Of a stretch of 64,000 nt of DNA, positions 45,880-56,100 are shown one piece after another. Where the stretch lies: NCBI RefSeq assembly GCF_036370855.1, contig NC_088117.1:806001-870000 (forward strand), written 5' to 3'. The number at the start of each line of letters is the position of its first letter. The stretch's first letter is position 1. The stretch comes from Dromaius novaehollandiae (lineage: Eukaryota > Chordata > Aves > Casuariiformes > Dromaiidae). The notes beneath the pieces are model-generated. The model made no database searches, was not told the origin of the DNA, and saw nothing but the letters and a program-made list of their open reading frames with translations. The translations under genes and the position numbers were made by a program.

Positions 45880-46510
45880 AGTAAGCCGAGAACCCATTTA
45901 ACTGATGTTCCTTTGCAAAAACCGGATCTGGTTCTATTTGTAAACAGCTCATCCTGCTACCCACATGGACAACGTCAAACTGGGTGTGCTGTAGTCAGCC
46001 AAAAACGAGTAATGGAGGCCGAACTGCTTCCCACATGAATGAGTGTGCAAGGCGCAGAACTAGTAGCCTTGACACGTGCAGGGCACCTAGGAAAAGGAAG
46101 CAAGTTGACATCTACAGTGCCTCTCGATATGCCTTTGGGATATGTGAGGCAACTGGGATGTTATGGAAAAAACGAGGATTTTTTTTTTTTTTTTTTACAT
46201 GATCAGGAAAGAAAATAGCCAGTGCAGAAGAAATACGTAATTGGCTGGAAGCAGTCCAAAGGCCCAAAGAAATTGCTGTAATACACTGCCCAGCCCATCC
46301 TAAAGACACTACAGAAATCAGTAAAGGAAATGCTTTAGCTGACGCCGCTGCAAAGGCTGCAGCCCATGAACCTCTGAGAGGCCGTGTGGTGGCACTTCCA
46401 AGGATGAACCAAAGTGAATGGCCAAATGTCATAGACCCCAGAACCATGTATGAGAAGGCCTGCTCCGTGGAAGAGAAGAAACAATGGGAACAAAGGGAAG
46501 TAGAACAAGA
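45880..46510 (+). pseudogene. ERV-A RNase H remnant, right copy
   Basis: Starts with LVLFVNSSS, where the first catalytic Asp is replaced by Asn (AAC at 45,943-45,945); the left copy keeps Asp. Frameshifts follow, then an 18-base T run at 46,179-46,196, then the C-terminal part with VIHCPAHPK and GNALADAAAK motifs. Confidence 0.75.
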
Positions 46511-46524
46511 TGATGATGGAATAT

Positions 46525-47286
46525 TGTTATGGAAATTAGGCTTGTCGGCCACCATAACAGGGCTCGACCCTAGGTTCCCGCAGAAAAATTTTGGAGCCAA
46601 ATCAAAACAAATTAAATATTAATGACGCGTGTGCAGTAATTACAGCTCGAGCTGGGTGCCTCCGAAGAGGGACCCTAACATAAACAAATCCTGGGCAATT
46701 ATAGTTTTTTCAACTTACATTTCCCACCCCTCACATGGTAGTTAGACCAATAGTAATTTTTTGGTCTGGGGTCTCCTGCTCCTCATTGGGTCTCATCATC
46801 ATTCTGAGGTAAGCTGTTTTTCTCCTTATTTTTGTTTTTTGCAGTCTCTGCTGACGGTTGTACCTCTGTTTTTGTGGGGTCTTACTGTTGTGTCTCAAGG
46901 TCCTGAGGAGGAGGTGATTCTAAATCATAACAATTAACACTGCCCCAGCAGTGAGCTAAGGCTTTGTCCCTCAAGGTCCTAATGCCCTGCACTGGTCTTA
47001 CTTCAAAGCCTTGACGCCCTCCCTTTCGGAGTGTGAGACGCATTCCTGCAGACACCCTCCCTTTCGGAGTGTGAGACGCAGGAATGCAGACTGCTTGTAA
47101 CTTCCTTATCTTCCTAGCTTGAACCAGCTCTGAGGCCCTTTTCTTACTGGACTAAGTAAAAGTTCATTATTTTATCTAAGTGCGGCCTAAGGCTTCAGCA
47201 AATTTAGCTACTCATGCTAAGCAAGTTTTATATAAGTTGTGCTAAGCGGCTACCTCTAGACAGTTTCAGTTCGCTATTCTTTAACA
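46525..47286 (-). mobile_element. Solo ERV-A-family LTR inserted in the right ERV-A
   Basis: Minus-strand LTR from TGTTAAAGAATAGCG (47,286 downward) to CCATAACA. It is flanked by AATAT on both sides (46,520-46,524 and 47,287-47,291), a 5-bp target duplication. The left arm has the uninterrupted site (ggaatatggac on the minus strand around 29,976). It contains two adjacent copies of a block with ccctttcggagtgtgagacg (about 47,015 and 47,060). No internal sequence remains, so it arose by LTR-LTR recombination. Confidence 0.85.
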
Positions 47287-47900
47287 AATATGGACAATTA
47301 GGGGGAAAACCAGTTCTGCCTCTCCCCAAAATGCAGTTCCTACAGCTAGGTGGTTTCACGAGAAAGCTCATGGGGGAGCAGAGGCGGTAGCTAGGCAAGT
47401 ACAGAAAGTCTGGGCCAGTGCAGGAATATACGTGGCTGCAAAAAGAACAGGACATTAGACGAAAGAATCGCAAAGGTATGCACACACAGTGGCCTAAAAT
47501 GGCCAGAAGCCCTAAACTTTGCTCTGTGGGACGTACGAAATGCTCCAGAACAACCCGTAGGACTACCACCAGCTGAAATCCTCTGTGGGAGACCTTTAGC
47601 TATACGAGGGACTTCTATTCCAGCTAAGAGCAGCCTGTTAGACGGAAATGAACGACTAAGCCAGTGTGATCTAAGTATGCAAAAAAGGTTTGAAAATCTT
47701 AAAAAATATGCTCAGTGGTATCAGTCCCCACCACCTGAAATACAAGTGCCTGATACACAGCCTGGGGATGAAGTTTTAGTTAAAGTATTTTTATGAAAAT
47801 CCAAGTTAAAACCCAAATGGGACAGGCCATATACTGTCATACTATGTTCCAATTTTGCTGTTAAAGTTAGACTGTACTTGTATATATTGGGAAAGGCTGT
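47287..47900 (+). pseudogene. ERV-A integrase remnant, right copy
   Basis: The N-terminal linker (WFHEKAHE-type) jumps at about 47,450 to the C-terminal part, so the catalytic core kept in the left arm is deleted here. A GPY/F-like ending (KWDRPYTV) is visible near 47,815, after 215 bp that the left copy lacks. Several stops. Confidence 0.65.
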
Positions 47901-48073
47901 GTATGTATGAGAACCCTTTGTAGTCTTATATTCGTAGAGAACATTGCTGTAAAGACAAGTAATCACTCAAATAGTTGCGTTGGTAACTTAGTTCTTCAGC
48001 TCCTGGTACGTCTTATCCATTGTTACAATCTAATTACACACTGAGTCAAGCTTGACTGCTTACCCCCATCGGA

Positions 48074-48403
48074 ATGAATCTTACATTGGTGGAGAAACTA
48101 CCGCAACGTGATGAGCTGCGTCAGCTGCTAGAGCGCATCCAAAACAATGGACAAAAAGCTCTAATCGCCACTCATCATGATACAGAGGAGATACAGGACG
48201 TCTTGGAAAGGGTGAAGCAGGACGGAGCACATCATGGTTGGGAAACTCCTCTGGGATGATCACCAACTGCAACAGGGATTCATACTCACGTGTTGTACCC
48301 AGGAGTAGTTGTGTTAAGTTTAACCATGTTATGCCTATTACTTACGATCCTATTGTACATTAGATTATGGAAAGTGATGGTATGCCTTGACAGCCTTTGA
48401 GAA
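48074..48403 (+). pseudogene. ERV-A envelope transmembrane-subunit remnant
   Basis: A 61-codon ORF encodes a coiled, charged stretch (RDELRQLLERIQNNG). After a stop and frame change it is followed by a hydrophobic segment (VVVLSLTMLCLLLTILLYI) and a short tail to TGA at about 48,400. The surface subunit and most of the ectodomain are missing. Mirror copy at 28,669-28,998. Confidence 0.6.
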
Positions 48404-48453
48404 CTCTTGTCTAAAGGATTAGCAGGGATGCTTACCAGAAACAAAGGGAGGCC

Positions 48454-48991
48454 TGTTAAAGAATATTGAGCTGGAACTGTCTAGAGGTAACAGCTTAGCA
48501 CAACTTATATAAACCTTGCTTAGCATGAGTAGCTAAATGTGCTGAAGCCTTAGGCTGCACTCAGATAACGTGAGGAACTGTCAGCTAGTCCAGTAAGGAA
48601 GGGCCCTAAGGCCGGTGCAAGGTGGAAAGATAAGGAAGCTTACGAGGAAGCTAAGGCCATCAGCAGAAGCCGCCACAGTAAAGATAAGGCAAATCAGGCT
48701 GCCTAGAGACAGCAGTGGGAGCCACCGAAGAACACGAAGCCCCCAGAGCCAGATATGGTGATTGGTCTGAAGCTTTGCATGGGGTGTGGGGAGCTTAGCT
48801 TGTGAGGGTATAATTGCCCAGGGATTTCTTTGTTTGGGGTGCCTCTTGGGAGGCACCTAGCTCCAGCTGCAATTGCTGCACATGCATCATTAAATTGTAT
48901 TAAATATGCTTTGATTTGGCTCTGAACTTCTCAGCGGGAACCTAGGGTCGGACCCTGTTATGGTGGCTGGCGAGCATAATTTTCCATAGCA
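48454..48991 (+). mobile_element. ERV-A 3' LTR, right arm
   Basis: TGTTAAAGAATATTGAGC to CCATAGCA, 538 bp, preceded by a polypurine tract (aaacaaagggaggcc). Mirror of 28,081-28,618. Confidence 0.8.
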
Positions 48992-49333
48992 CTGTGTGCT
49001 TTGAAGAGCTGGGACACCTGTGGTTTAGTTAAGTGATGGCTTGTAGTCCTGGCAAGAAGGTATTGGCCTGGACGTGTCTCTCTGAGAGAGGGGTGAGTGT
49101 TGGTGGCCCTGGTGATGAGGGCAACATCACCTTTGGGAAGGGCAGGAAAGAGAAAGGAAGGGCAGGGAGCTGCCTCCATTTTTCCTGTCCTCTGGTAGGT
49201 TTGGGATTTGTGGGCTGTGGTGGAGCAGCAGAGCTAAGTCTGCCCAGCCGCCCCCCGGGTTTTCTAGCAGAAGCACTGACCCTGTCAAGGTGATGTTGAG
49301 TGATTCCCGAGTTGCAAAAGCTTGGGTGCAGGG
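48992..49333. other. Host segment between ERV-A and ERVK, right arm
   Basis: Mirror of 27,739-28,080. From 49,145 on it resembles the third, provirus-free copy at 30,773-30,881 but carries about 80 extra bases (49,181-49,262). Confidence 0.6.
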
Positions 49334-49683
49334 TGTTGGGGACCAAGATTGAATGATGCTGTGTAGGACAGCAGAGGATCTCTAAGGCAGAAAGTAATGA
49401 AGTGGTAACTATGATTTGTGCCCAGAATGTGTGCACGTGAGTTGCCACTGATCATGTGTCTTCCTGCCTACGTGTCAGCAGCTGCGGTGGGCCTGTCCTG
49501 CTGGCCTGTCCTGCCCGCCTGCTAGGCATCAGAAGACACCTTACCCACCTATCACAAGATGCCACAATGCCAAGAAGATACTTGGAGGAGTGGCTGAGTT
49601 GATGGCTATATAACCTGCCACTGTGTTTTCAAGAAAGGCTTTTTGCACTACACTTCTTGAGGTCCGTGTCGTCGTATGCCACA
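49334..49683 (+). mobile_element. ERVK-like 5' LTR, right arm
   Basis: 350 bp from TGTTGGGGACC to TGCCACA, with TATA box ctatataacc near 49,607. The primer binding site tggcgcccgaatcggga starts at 49,686 and is complementary to a Lys-tRNA 3' end, as in betaretroviruses. Confidence 0.85.
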
Positions 49684-49880
49684 AATGGCGCCCGAATCGG
49701 GATTCCAAAAACAGAAGCCTGAAAAATAGAGTCAAGGAACTTCCGAATGGAAGTACTGAAGAATGAAGCAGGAAAGACAGAACCAATAAATCCGGTGGCA
49801 TAGCCCAGCTGAACGTCAGGACGGTTGATAGTTGAGCGCTCCCATCACCACCACGGAACGGCAGGTGAGCAGCTGGGAAC

Positions 49881-50610
49881 TATGGGGCAATCTCTTACAA
49901 GGGATCAGAGACGTTATATGGAAGTATTACAGAAAGTCTTAAAGACTCATGGGTTTCAGAATGTTGCCCAGCATTCGCTAATGACTCTGTTAGTGTGGAC
50001 TCGGGATAACTGTCCCTGGTTCCCGCAGGAGGGAACGCTAAGCGTTGCGGTGTGGGAACAAATTGGGGACGAGTTGCGGCGGCAGAGGGATGATAAGGCG
50101 AAGAAACTTTTAGTGACTTGGCAACAGGTCTTTTCCGCCCTCCTCCGCTTGCAAGCAGTAAACGCGGCTGAACTTTTGCCCTACGCAGCAACGGCCGGTG
50201 AGAGCACCGTAAGGTCCTCGATAATACCCGGACCGGACTCCGAGTGTGACGACTCATTTAATTCAGGGTCGAATGATCTGGACCAGGAGGCGGACTTTCA
50301 TCCACCCCCTACTACGCACTGCTGTGTCCAGCCCACGGCCCCTCCGGAACCACCCCCCGCCTGGCACCGCCCCCCTCCGGAACCACCCCCCGCCTGGCAC
50401 CGCCCCCCGGGACCGCCCTCCCCTCAAGAGGCGGGGCTGCCCACGAACGCGGACCGCCCGCAGCCCCCCTCCGCCGTCCCGGCTTCCTGGGGAAGAGCTG
50501 TTGGCCCGACGCCAGCGCTAGCGCAGTGCTGTGGTGCGCTAGAGCTTTGCCGCCAGGAGGCGCTGCGAAGCGGAGACTCGGACATTCTCCACGCCCTCCC
50601 GGGGCGATAG
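49881..50610 (+). pseudogene. ERVK-like gag remnant, right arm
   Basis: Matrix-like start MGQSLTRDQRRYMEVLQ, open for about 240 codons through a Pro-rich region with duplicated EPPPAWHRPP units. It ends before a short capsid-like stretch in another frame. Same structure as the left copy. Confidence 0.75.
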
Positions 50611-50745
50611 CAGGCAGGGCAACCCACTGCATGGGAGCAGCTGCCTTATGAGGCGGTGAAAGGAGTCAGGAACTCGGTTGAGGATTACGGCCTCCAGTCA
50701 GCTTACACCATGAACTGATTTCAAGCTATCGCCGAGGGTTAACCT

Positions 50746-51729
50746 ATGGGGACACTCCAACCTGGGATCCCGCCACCAGCAATGTTACCTGAATCATGGC
50801 CTCTTGTTGTTATTGATCGTAAGGGTTGTTTTTTCACTATACCGTTACATCCAGCAGATGCACCACGATTTGCATTTACGGTTCCAGCGATCAACAATCA
50901 GGAGTCTACACTTTGCTTTCACTGGACGGTATTGCCTCAGGGGATGCTAAGTAGTCCGACAATATGCCAAATGTTTGTGGCTCGAGCTATCCTCCCTATT
51001 CGCAGAGCATATCCCAGTGCTTTAATTTATCACTATGTGGATGATATTTTGATCTCCGCATCCTCGAGGGATGCTGTTCAAACGGTAGTCAAAGAGTTGC
51101 GGAAATCTTTGAGTGCTAATGGTCTGTGTATAGCCGAGGAAAAGGTCCAAGTGCAAGCGCCTTGGAAGTATTTAGGGTGGAAAATTACAGACACGGCTAT
51201 TCTGCCGCAGCCTTTGCGGCTAGCATCTGATATTAAAACCCTAAATGACTTGCAGAAACTACTTGGCACCATTAACTGGGTGCGACCTTATCTTGGCATT
51301 ACCACACAGGATCTAGCCCCTCTCTTTGCTCTGCTAAAGGGAGAGTCAGACTTAGCATCATCCCGAACATTAACTCCTGAAGCACTGCACGCCCTACAAC
51401 GGGTGTCCGCAGCTATTCAAAATCGACAGATTCATCGCATCTCTCCAATGTTTCCAGTTCGCCTGATTCTGATTTATAATGTCTTTCAACCTTACGCTCT
51501 CTTATGCCAATGGGTTTCAGGTGACATTGATCCCTTAAGAATTCTGGAGTGGGTGTTTCTAGCACATGCTTTCTCGAGGACCGTGACCACTGGGATAGAG
51601 ATGATGGTGCTGCTTATTCAGAAAGGGCGCCATCGTTTGCAAAGCCTTTTGGCGCAAGATCCGGCTAGTATCTCTATCGCACTGGCCAAGCAGGACTTCA
51701 ACTGCATGTCAAGGGTTCTACACAGATAG
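50746..51729 (+). pseudogene. ERVK-like reverse transcriptase segment, right arm
   Basis: A continuous 327-codon frame. It covers the palm ([28 protein letters not shown]), an unmutated YVDD box, and the thumb/connection (KYLGWKIT, LLGTINWVRPYLG). The RT N-terminus is replaced by a deletion joint, and the RNase H domain is missing. It stays open where the left copy has a stop, but without protease and a gag frame it would not be an active enzyme gene. Confidence 0.8.
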
Positions 51730-51757
51730 TGTTACCCATTATCCCTCGTTTGGAAGA

Positions 51758-52450
51758 TTGAAGTATGTTCACGTCTCTGTAGATACCTTTTCCCATTACG
51801 CTGTCGCTACTGCCCATGTTGGGGAGAAGAGCCGTGATGTTTGTCATCACTGGCTTGCCTGTTTCGCCGTAATGGGGGTTCCTGCTCAAATTAAGACTGA
51901 CAATGGTCCCGCATACACGGCACAACGAACACGGGCCTTTCTTCAAGCTTGGGGGGTCACTCATGTGACCAGAATTCCCCATTCCCCAGCTGGCCAGGCA
52001 ATAGTGGAACGTACCCATCGTACCCTGAAAGAAAAGCTTGAGAAACAAAAAAGGGGAAATAGCCCTGGCGCTTCCCCACAAGAGCAACTCTGGAAGGCTC
52101 TGTATGTTCTTAACTTCTTAAACCGATATACGGACCAGAGTGCAGTTAATAAGCATCTCTCATGTCCTACAGGGCGAGAACAACCTCGAGATCGCTACAG
52201 GGACCTGGAGACAGGTCAGTGGAGTGAACCGGTGGATCTAATAACGTGGGGGAAAGGTTACGCTTGTGTTTCCACAGGTAACGGACTTCACTGGATACCT
52301 GTACGACTGATTCGACCTGTTGGTGTGTTCCTCGGGATGCCGGGTGAGGGCTGGGAGCCAGTTGAGATGAACCCATCTTGGGGTATTTTCGGCGGTGTTT
52401 GTCTGCCTTGTGCAGGATCACTGTTGATTTGCAGAGGCTTATTGCATTGA
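51758..52450 (+). pseudogene. ERVK-like integrase segment, right arm
   Basis: A 230-codon frame with all three DDE positions (VSVDTFSHY, KTDNGPAYT, VERTHRTLK) and the C-terminal DNA-binding region. The N-terminal HHCC domain is lost. The ORF runs on into the tandem repeat that replaces env. Confidence 0.8.
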
Positions 52451-52454
52451 TGAG

Positions 52455-52575
52455 ATATAGACAGAATATAGGCTGATAAGATATAGATAGAATATAGGAT
52501 AAGTTATAGATAGAATATAACTGCACTGATAAGTTATGGATAGAATATAAGTGCACTGATAAGTTGTGGATTAGA
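52455..52575 (+). repeat. AT-rich tandem repeat in place of env
   Basis: About five imperfect units of gataagttatagatagaata with a longer period including tgcactgataag. Mirror at 24,497-24,617. Confidence 0.85.
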
Positions 52576-52744
52576 CAGAATTAGAGTGGAAGCCTTTTAA
52601 GGGATAGGATTGGACGTTAGGCTTGGGGCATAAGTTAAGAAGGCACTGACGTGTGAATTGGTAATCTTGGTAAGATCTCTAATCCTTGTTATCTGTCTCC
52701 CCTACCTGACAAGCTTTGAGTTTAATAAATAAAAAGAGGGGATA

Positions 52745-53103
52745 TGTTGGGGACCAAGATTGAGTGATGCTGTGTAGGACAGCAGAGGATCTCTAAGGCA
52801 GAAAGTAATGATCTGGTAACTATGAAGTTGCCAGTGATCATGTGTCTTCCTGCCTATGTGTCAGCAGTCACGGTGTGCCTTCCTGCCTATGTGTCAGCAG
52901 CTGCGGTGGGCCTGTCCTGCTGGCCTGTCCTGCCCGCCTGCTAGGCATCAGAAGACACCTTACCCACCTATCACAAGATGCCACAATGCCAAGAAGATAC
53001 TTGGAGGAGTGGCTGAGCTGGTGGCTATATAACCAGCCATTGTGTTTTCAATACAGGCTTTTTTGCACCATTCTTCTTGTGGTCCATGTCGTCGAATGCC
53101 ACA
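52745..53103 (+). promoter_or_regulatory. ERVK-like 3' LTR, potential promoter of the CCDC81-like gene
   Basis: TATATAA at 53,027-53,033 in a TGTTGGGG...TGCCACA LTR, same strand as the gene, ending 420 bp before the first recognised exon. The first ATG after the expected start site is at 53,086, still inside the LTR, and opens a frame to 53,478. That frame could splice at 53,410 (TTG/GTGGGG) in the phase the next exon needs. This is an inference; the donor is weak and an ATG at 53,119 is an alternative. Confidence 0.45.
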
Positions 53104-53118
53104 CTGCACGTTTTAGAA

Positions 53119-56100
53119 ATGAAGCCTTTGACTTTTCATCAACTCAGCTTGGCTTCTTGTCCGCTAGCCACTGCCTCTGGTTTCTTCACACCGGCTCTCC
53201 TTGCACCTCCAAATTGGCAGAGCAGGCTTTGGACTCAGAGATGCCTTCCCACTGCGGATGTGAGAAGACAGGATCCCCTGGGTGAAAACACTTCTGAGGT
53301 CTCCCTTTCAGCTCCAGACCTTTCCTGTGGTCATAATCAAGATTTTAGTCTGAAGTCAGTCAAGACCTCAGCTGTGAAGTTCCTGTCAAAGAGGCATTTC
53401 TTTGGGGTTGGTGGGGGGTGCTTGGCTACACTTGCGTCTGCTGCCTTTCTTGGTTGGAGGTGCACTGAGTGGTTATGAGCTTGCTGACTCAGAGCTTGAC
53501 ATATCTATCATTTGCTTTGCAGAGTTCAATAACATCTGGACTTGTACATCCTATTACCTTAGTCTACAGCTCATGCTGTACCAGGTGGGACTTGCCTCCT
53601 GTTCCTCCCCTCATACCCTGGTGGTTTCAGTCCTCTTAATATCCCCATGTCATGCAGTGCCATGATTCTTTCTGTCCTTTGGAAGCCAGAAAATGCCCCA
53701 GAAGGACACTGTGGTTGACTAATGTGCCACAGACCAGCTTCCCTGTCAATTGAGATAAAAGTGGAAGTCCAAGCGCAGTTTCAGAAAGTGATGGACACTT
53801 TCTGGAGCTTCTCTAGTCCCTGCAGAGAGAGCAGAAAGGCCCTTAGGTCTCCTCTAGTCAATGGATAATTGCTCAGCTTTTACTACACCAAACAGTTCTT
53901 AGAGGGTGAAGAAGAGGAAGAGGAAAAACTCCAGACTCTGTAGGCCTTTGCCAAAGCTCTCCAAAGTGCCCAGGTCAGGTACAACCTCAGTCAGTTTTTC
54001 CATCACAAGAATGCTTCGTATTAGACTTTCTCTTTCTTTTCAGCCTGTCAGAATTGCTGGACTGGGGACATTTGCTGTTGTTAGAGAGCGAGTACAGAAT
54101 AGAAAGAATGACCTGGTGGTTGTTGAGAGACCAGTGTTTCGTCTTTCGAGGGCTATTGCAAAGGCTTATGATCTCCCGTATGACAACAAAGATATTCCTG
54201 GTAAGAAGAAAAACCCCTTTGCTCACTCTTGCAGCTGTGTCTGGAGCGATCCTCTCCTTTCAAAGCACCTCACCTTCTCTCTGCTGTGACCATCAGCCTG
54301 GTGTCCCCTGGGGAGAGGACACTGACACAAACAGTGGAGACATTTGCAGATAAACTTGGGGGGGTGGGGAGGGGAGAGGGGAGAAGAATTCTAAGGGCTG
54401 TTGTGAAGTCCTGCTGTTTTCCTTCTTCATTCCAGCCATTTGACATGGCATGGCTAATCTTCTTCAAACCCAGAGTATATGGCCTGAGAGAAGAGATGCA
54501 ATGGGCAAGCATCCTCCCCCTTGTCATGGGGACTGTCTCCATCCTCCCTGCTAGTCGTGCTGTCCTGTGTACTGTTCGTACCACAGGGCTGAGAGGCTTT
54601 CTTCCTATTTCTGTGTTGAAGAAATCATTCCTGTCCCCTTGGCATCTCAATTGTAAGAGAGCTTTGAACTTCCTCCAGGAAGGGATTACAGCACTTACTT
54701 TCAGGGAAATTACCAGAGGTACCAACCAACCTATACTCTGTATCACCTCTAGTCCTAGCAGATGCTGACTCTTCAGTTTATTCTGTTTAGCATTTCAGTA
54801 ACGCTTTCTTCCTCTTGCACTATTTTCCAGATCATAACCACATTGAGCAACTGCAGTATGCTCGGATTGCCTCAGACATCTCCGTTTCTCAGAGGACAGT
54901 GGAGGGTTGCATAGAAAAGACCATGCGTCTTTTCTCTCTCTGCATAGAGAATGGCAAGAATGTTGCCTTTGTTTTAAATGATGTCGGCATGCTTGTTATC
55001 CAGGGAAAAGATGTGAAAATAAGATTTTATAAAGACTTTCTGAAAAGGCTGAATGGGACTGAAAAGATGCTAGAAGCTCTTCTTGGAGTAAGATTTCCAT
55101 TTTTCTAGTACTACTTGGAGTTCTTTTGCACTTCTCTTAAAGGACAAGGGAACTCATAGCTCCTCTTTCCAAAAGAGGTCTAGCTTCTGGGGCTAGACAT
55201 GGACTATAGCTCTCTGTAAAGGCCTTCTCTCACATTCAGAGGTCTTGGCAGCAGCAGGATGTAAGAAAAGCTGTACTGGGTCCAATCAAAGACCCCGTGA
55301 GCCCACTCCCATCCCCAAGAAAAAGTCTAAGGGAAAGAGCCTAAGAAAAAGCTCTTTGGGCACCAGCAGAAAAGCTGGTGGGCTTTTCAAAAGCAGAAAA
55401 GCTATTTGGGCTGGTGCCACTCTGAGTTAACAGCATCAGGTGACCTTGCTGCTTATTAATGAGTTTCTGCTTTGGCCATGTTTGGGATTCTGAGGTAGTG
55501 AGTTTGGCAATTTCACCATCTGCTACACACAAACATTTCTGAGCCCCTGTTAGAAAATGCATGCCTAATCATTTCATGGGACAGCCCTGAGTTCTTGTGT
55601 CAGGAGAACTCATCATGCCCCCCTCACCTTCTCCCTGTCCAGCACGTCTTTCACAGCTGCTTCTTGCCTTGGGCGAGACCCAGAGGCACCGGCAGACATG
55701 AGCTCCTCATTCCCTCTGAGGGAGGAATGATTTACCCCAAGACGTGCAGCCAGGCTGCAGCACAGCCCTGGTTCCCAGCTCTGTCTCTCCCACCTGGCTC
55801 ACTCTCTGGGGTCTTGTCAGCATGTTGTCTGGGCCTTTGCTCCAGTAGGTCCCCATCCAAGATCCGGACCCCCTCAGATATTTGGCACTCCCAGGTCTTA
55901 ACAACTGTGCAAAGGAAAAGGAAGGACTATGCCTCTCTGTAACTCCAAGCTGTAGATGCAGTCATTTGCATCCTAGGAGAGACTTGGGGTTAAGCCCATA
56001 TCTGAGTCCTTTGTTCTCCATTCAGGAACAGTCACAACAAGCCAAAAGACAAAAGCCAACACCCAGAAACCCCAGCTAATCAAATCTGCTTGCCTTCTTG

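Larger units (their letters stand above)
43241..48991 (+). pseudogene. ERV-A (gammaretrovirus-like) provirus, right copy, inactivated
   Basis: In order: truncated 5' LTR; a 50-bp misplaced RT fragment; a leader with possible primer binding site (tggattcgagtcccgtct at 43,422); matrix-like gag (43,719-43,991, ending in a WPPQGAF motif); protease (43,995-44,399); RT (44,640-45,480); RNase H (45,880-46,510); a solo LTR inserted in opposite orientation (46,525-47,286); an integrase remnant with the core deleted (47,287-47,900); an envelope transmembrane-subunit remnant (48,074-48,400); a polypurine tract; the 3' LTR. Key residues are lost (see findings) and frames are broken, so it cannot encode working proteins. 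From 45,867 on it forms the inner end of the right arm. Confidence 0.8.
49334..53103 (+). mobile_element. ERVK-like provirus, right arm, deleted
   Basis: 5' LTR, primer site, gag (49,881-50,610), RT segment (50,746-51,729), integrase (51,758-52,450), AT-rich tandem repeat (52,455-52,575), polypurine tract (aaaaagagggg), 3' LTR (52,745-53,103). Deletions remove capsid to RT N-terminus, RNase H with the integrase N-terminus, and all of env. At 3.8 kb it is well under half a full provirus. Flanks (gcaggg before, ctgcac after) do not form a target-site duplication, and its two LTRs differ by indels. Confidence 0.85.

Noticed and set aside
55595-55942. Candidate exon after HU-like domain 2
   Set aside because: It has an acceptor (ccctgtccag) and is open in phase 0, but the composition is not CCDC81-like and the exon chain is already in frame without it. 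Left out of the model.
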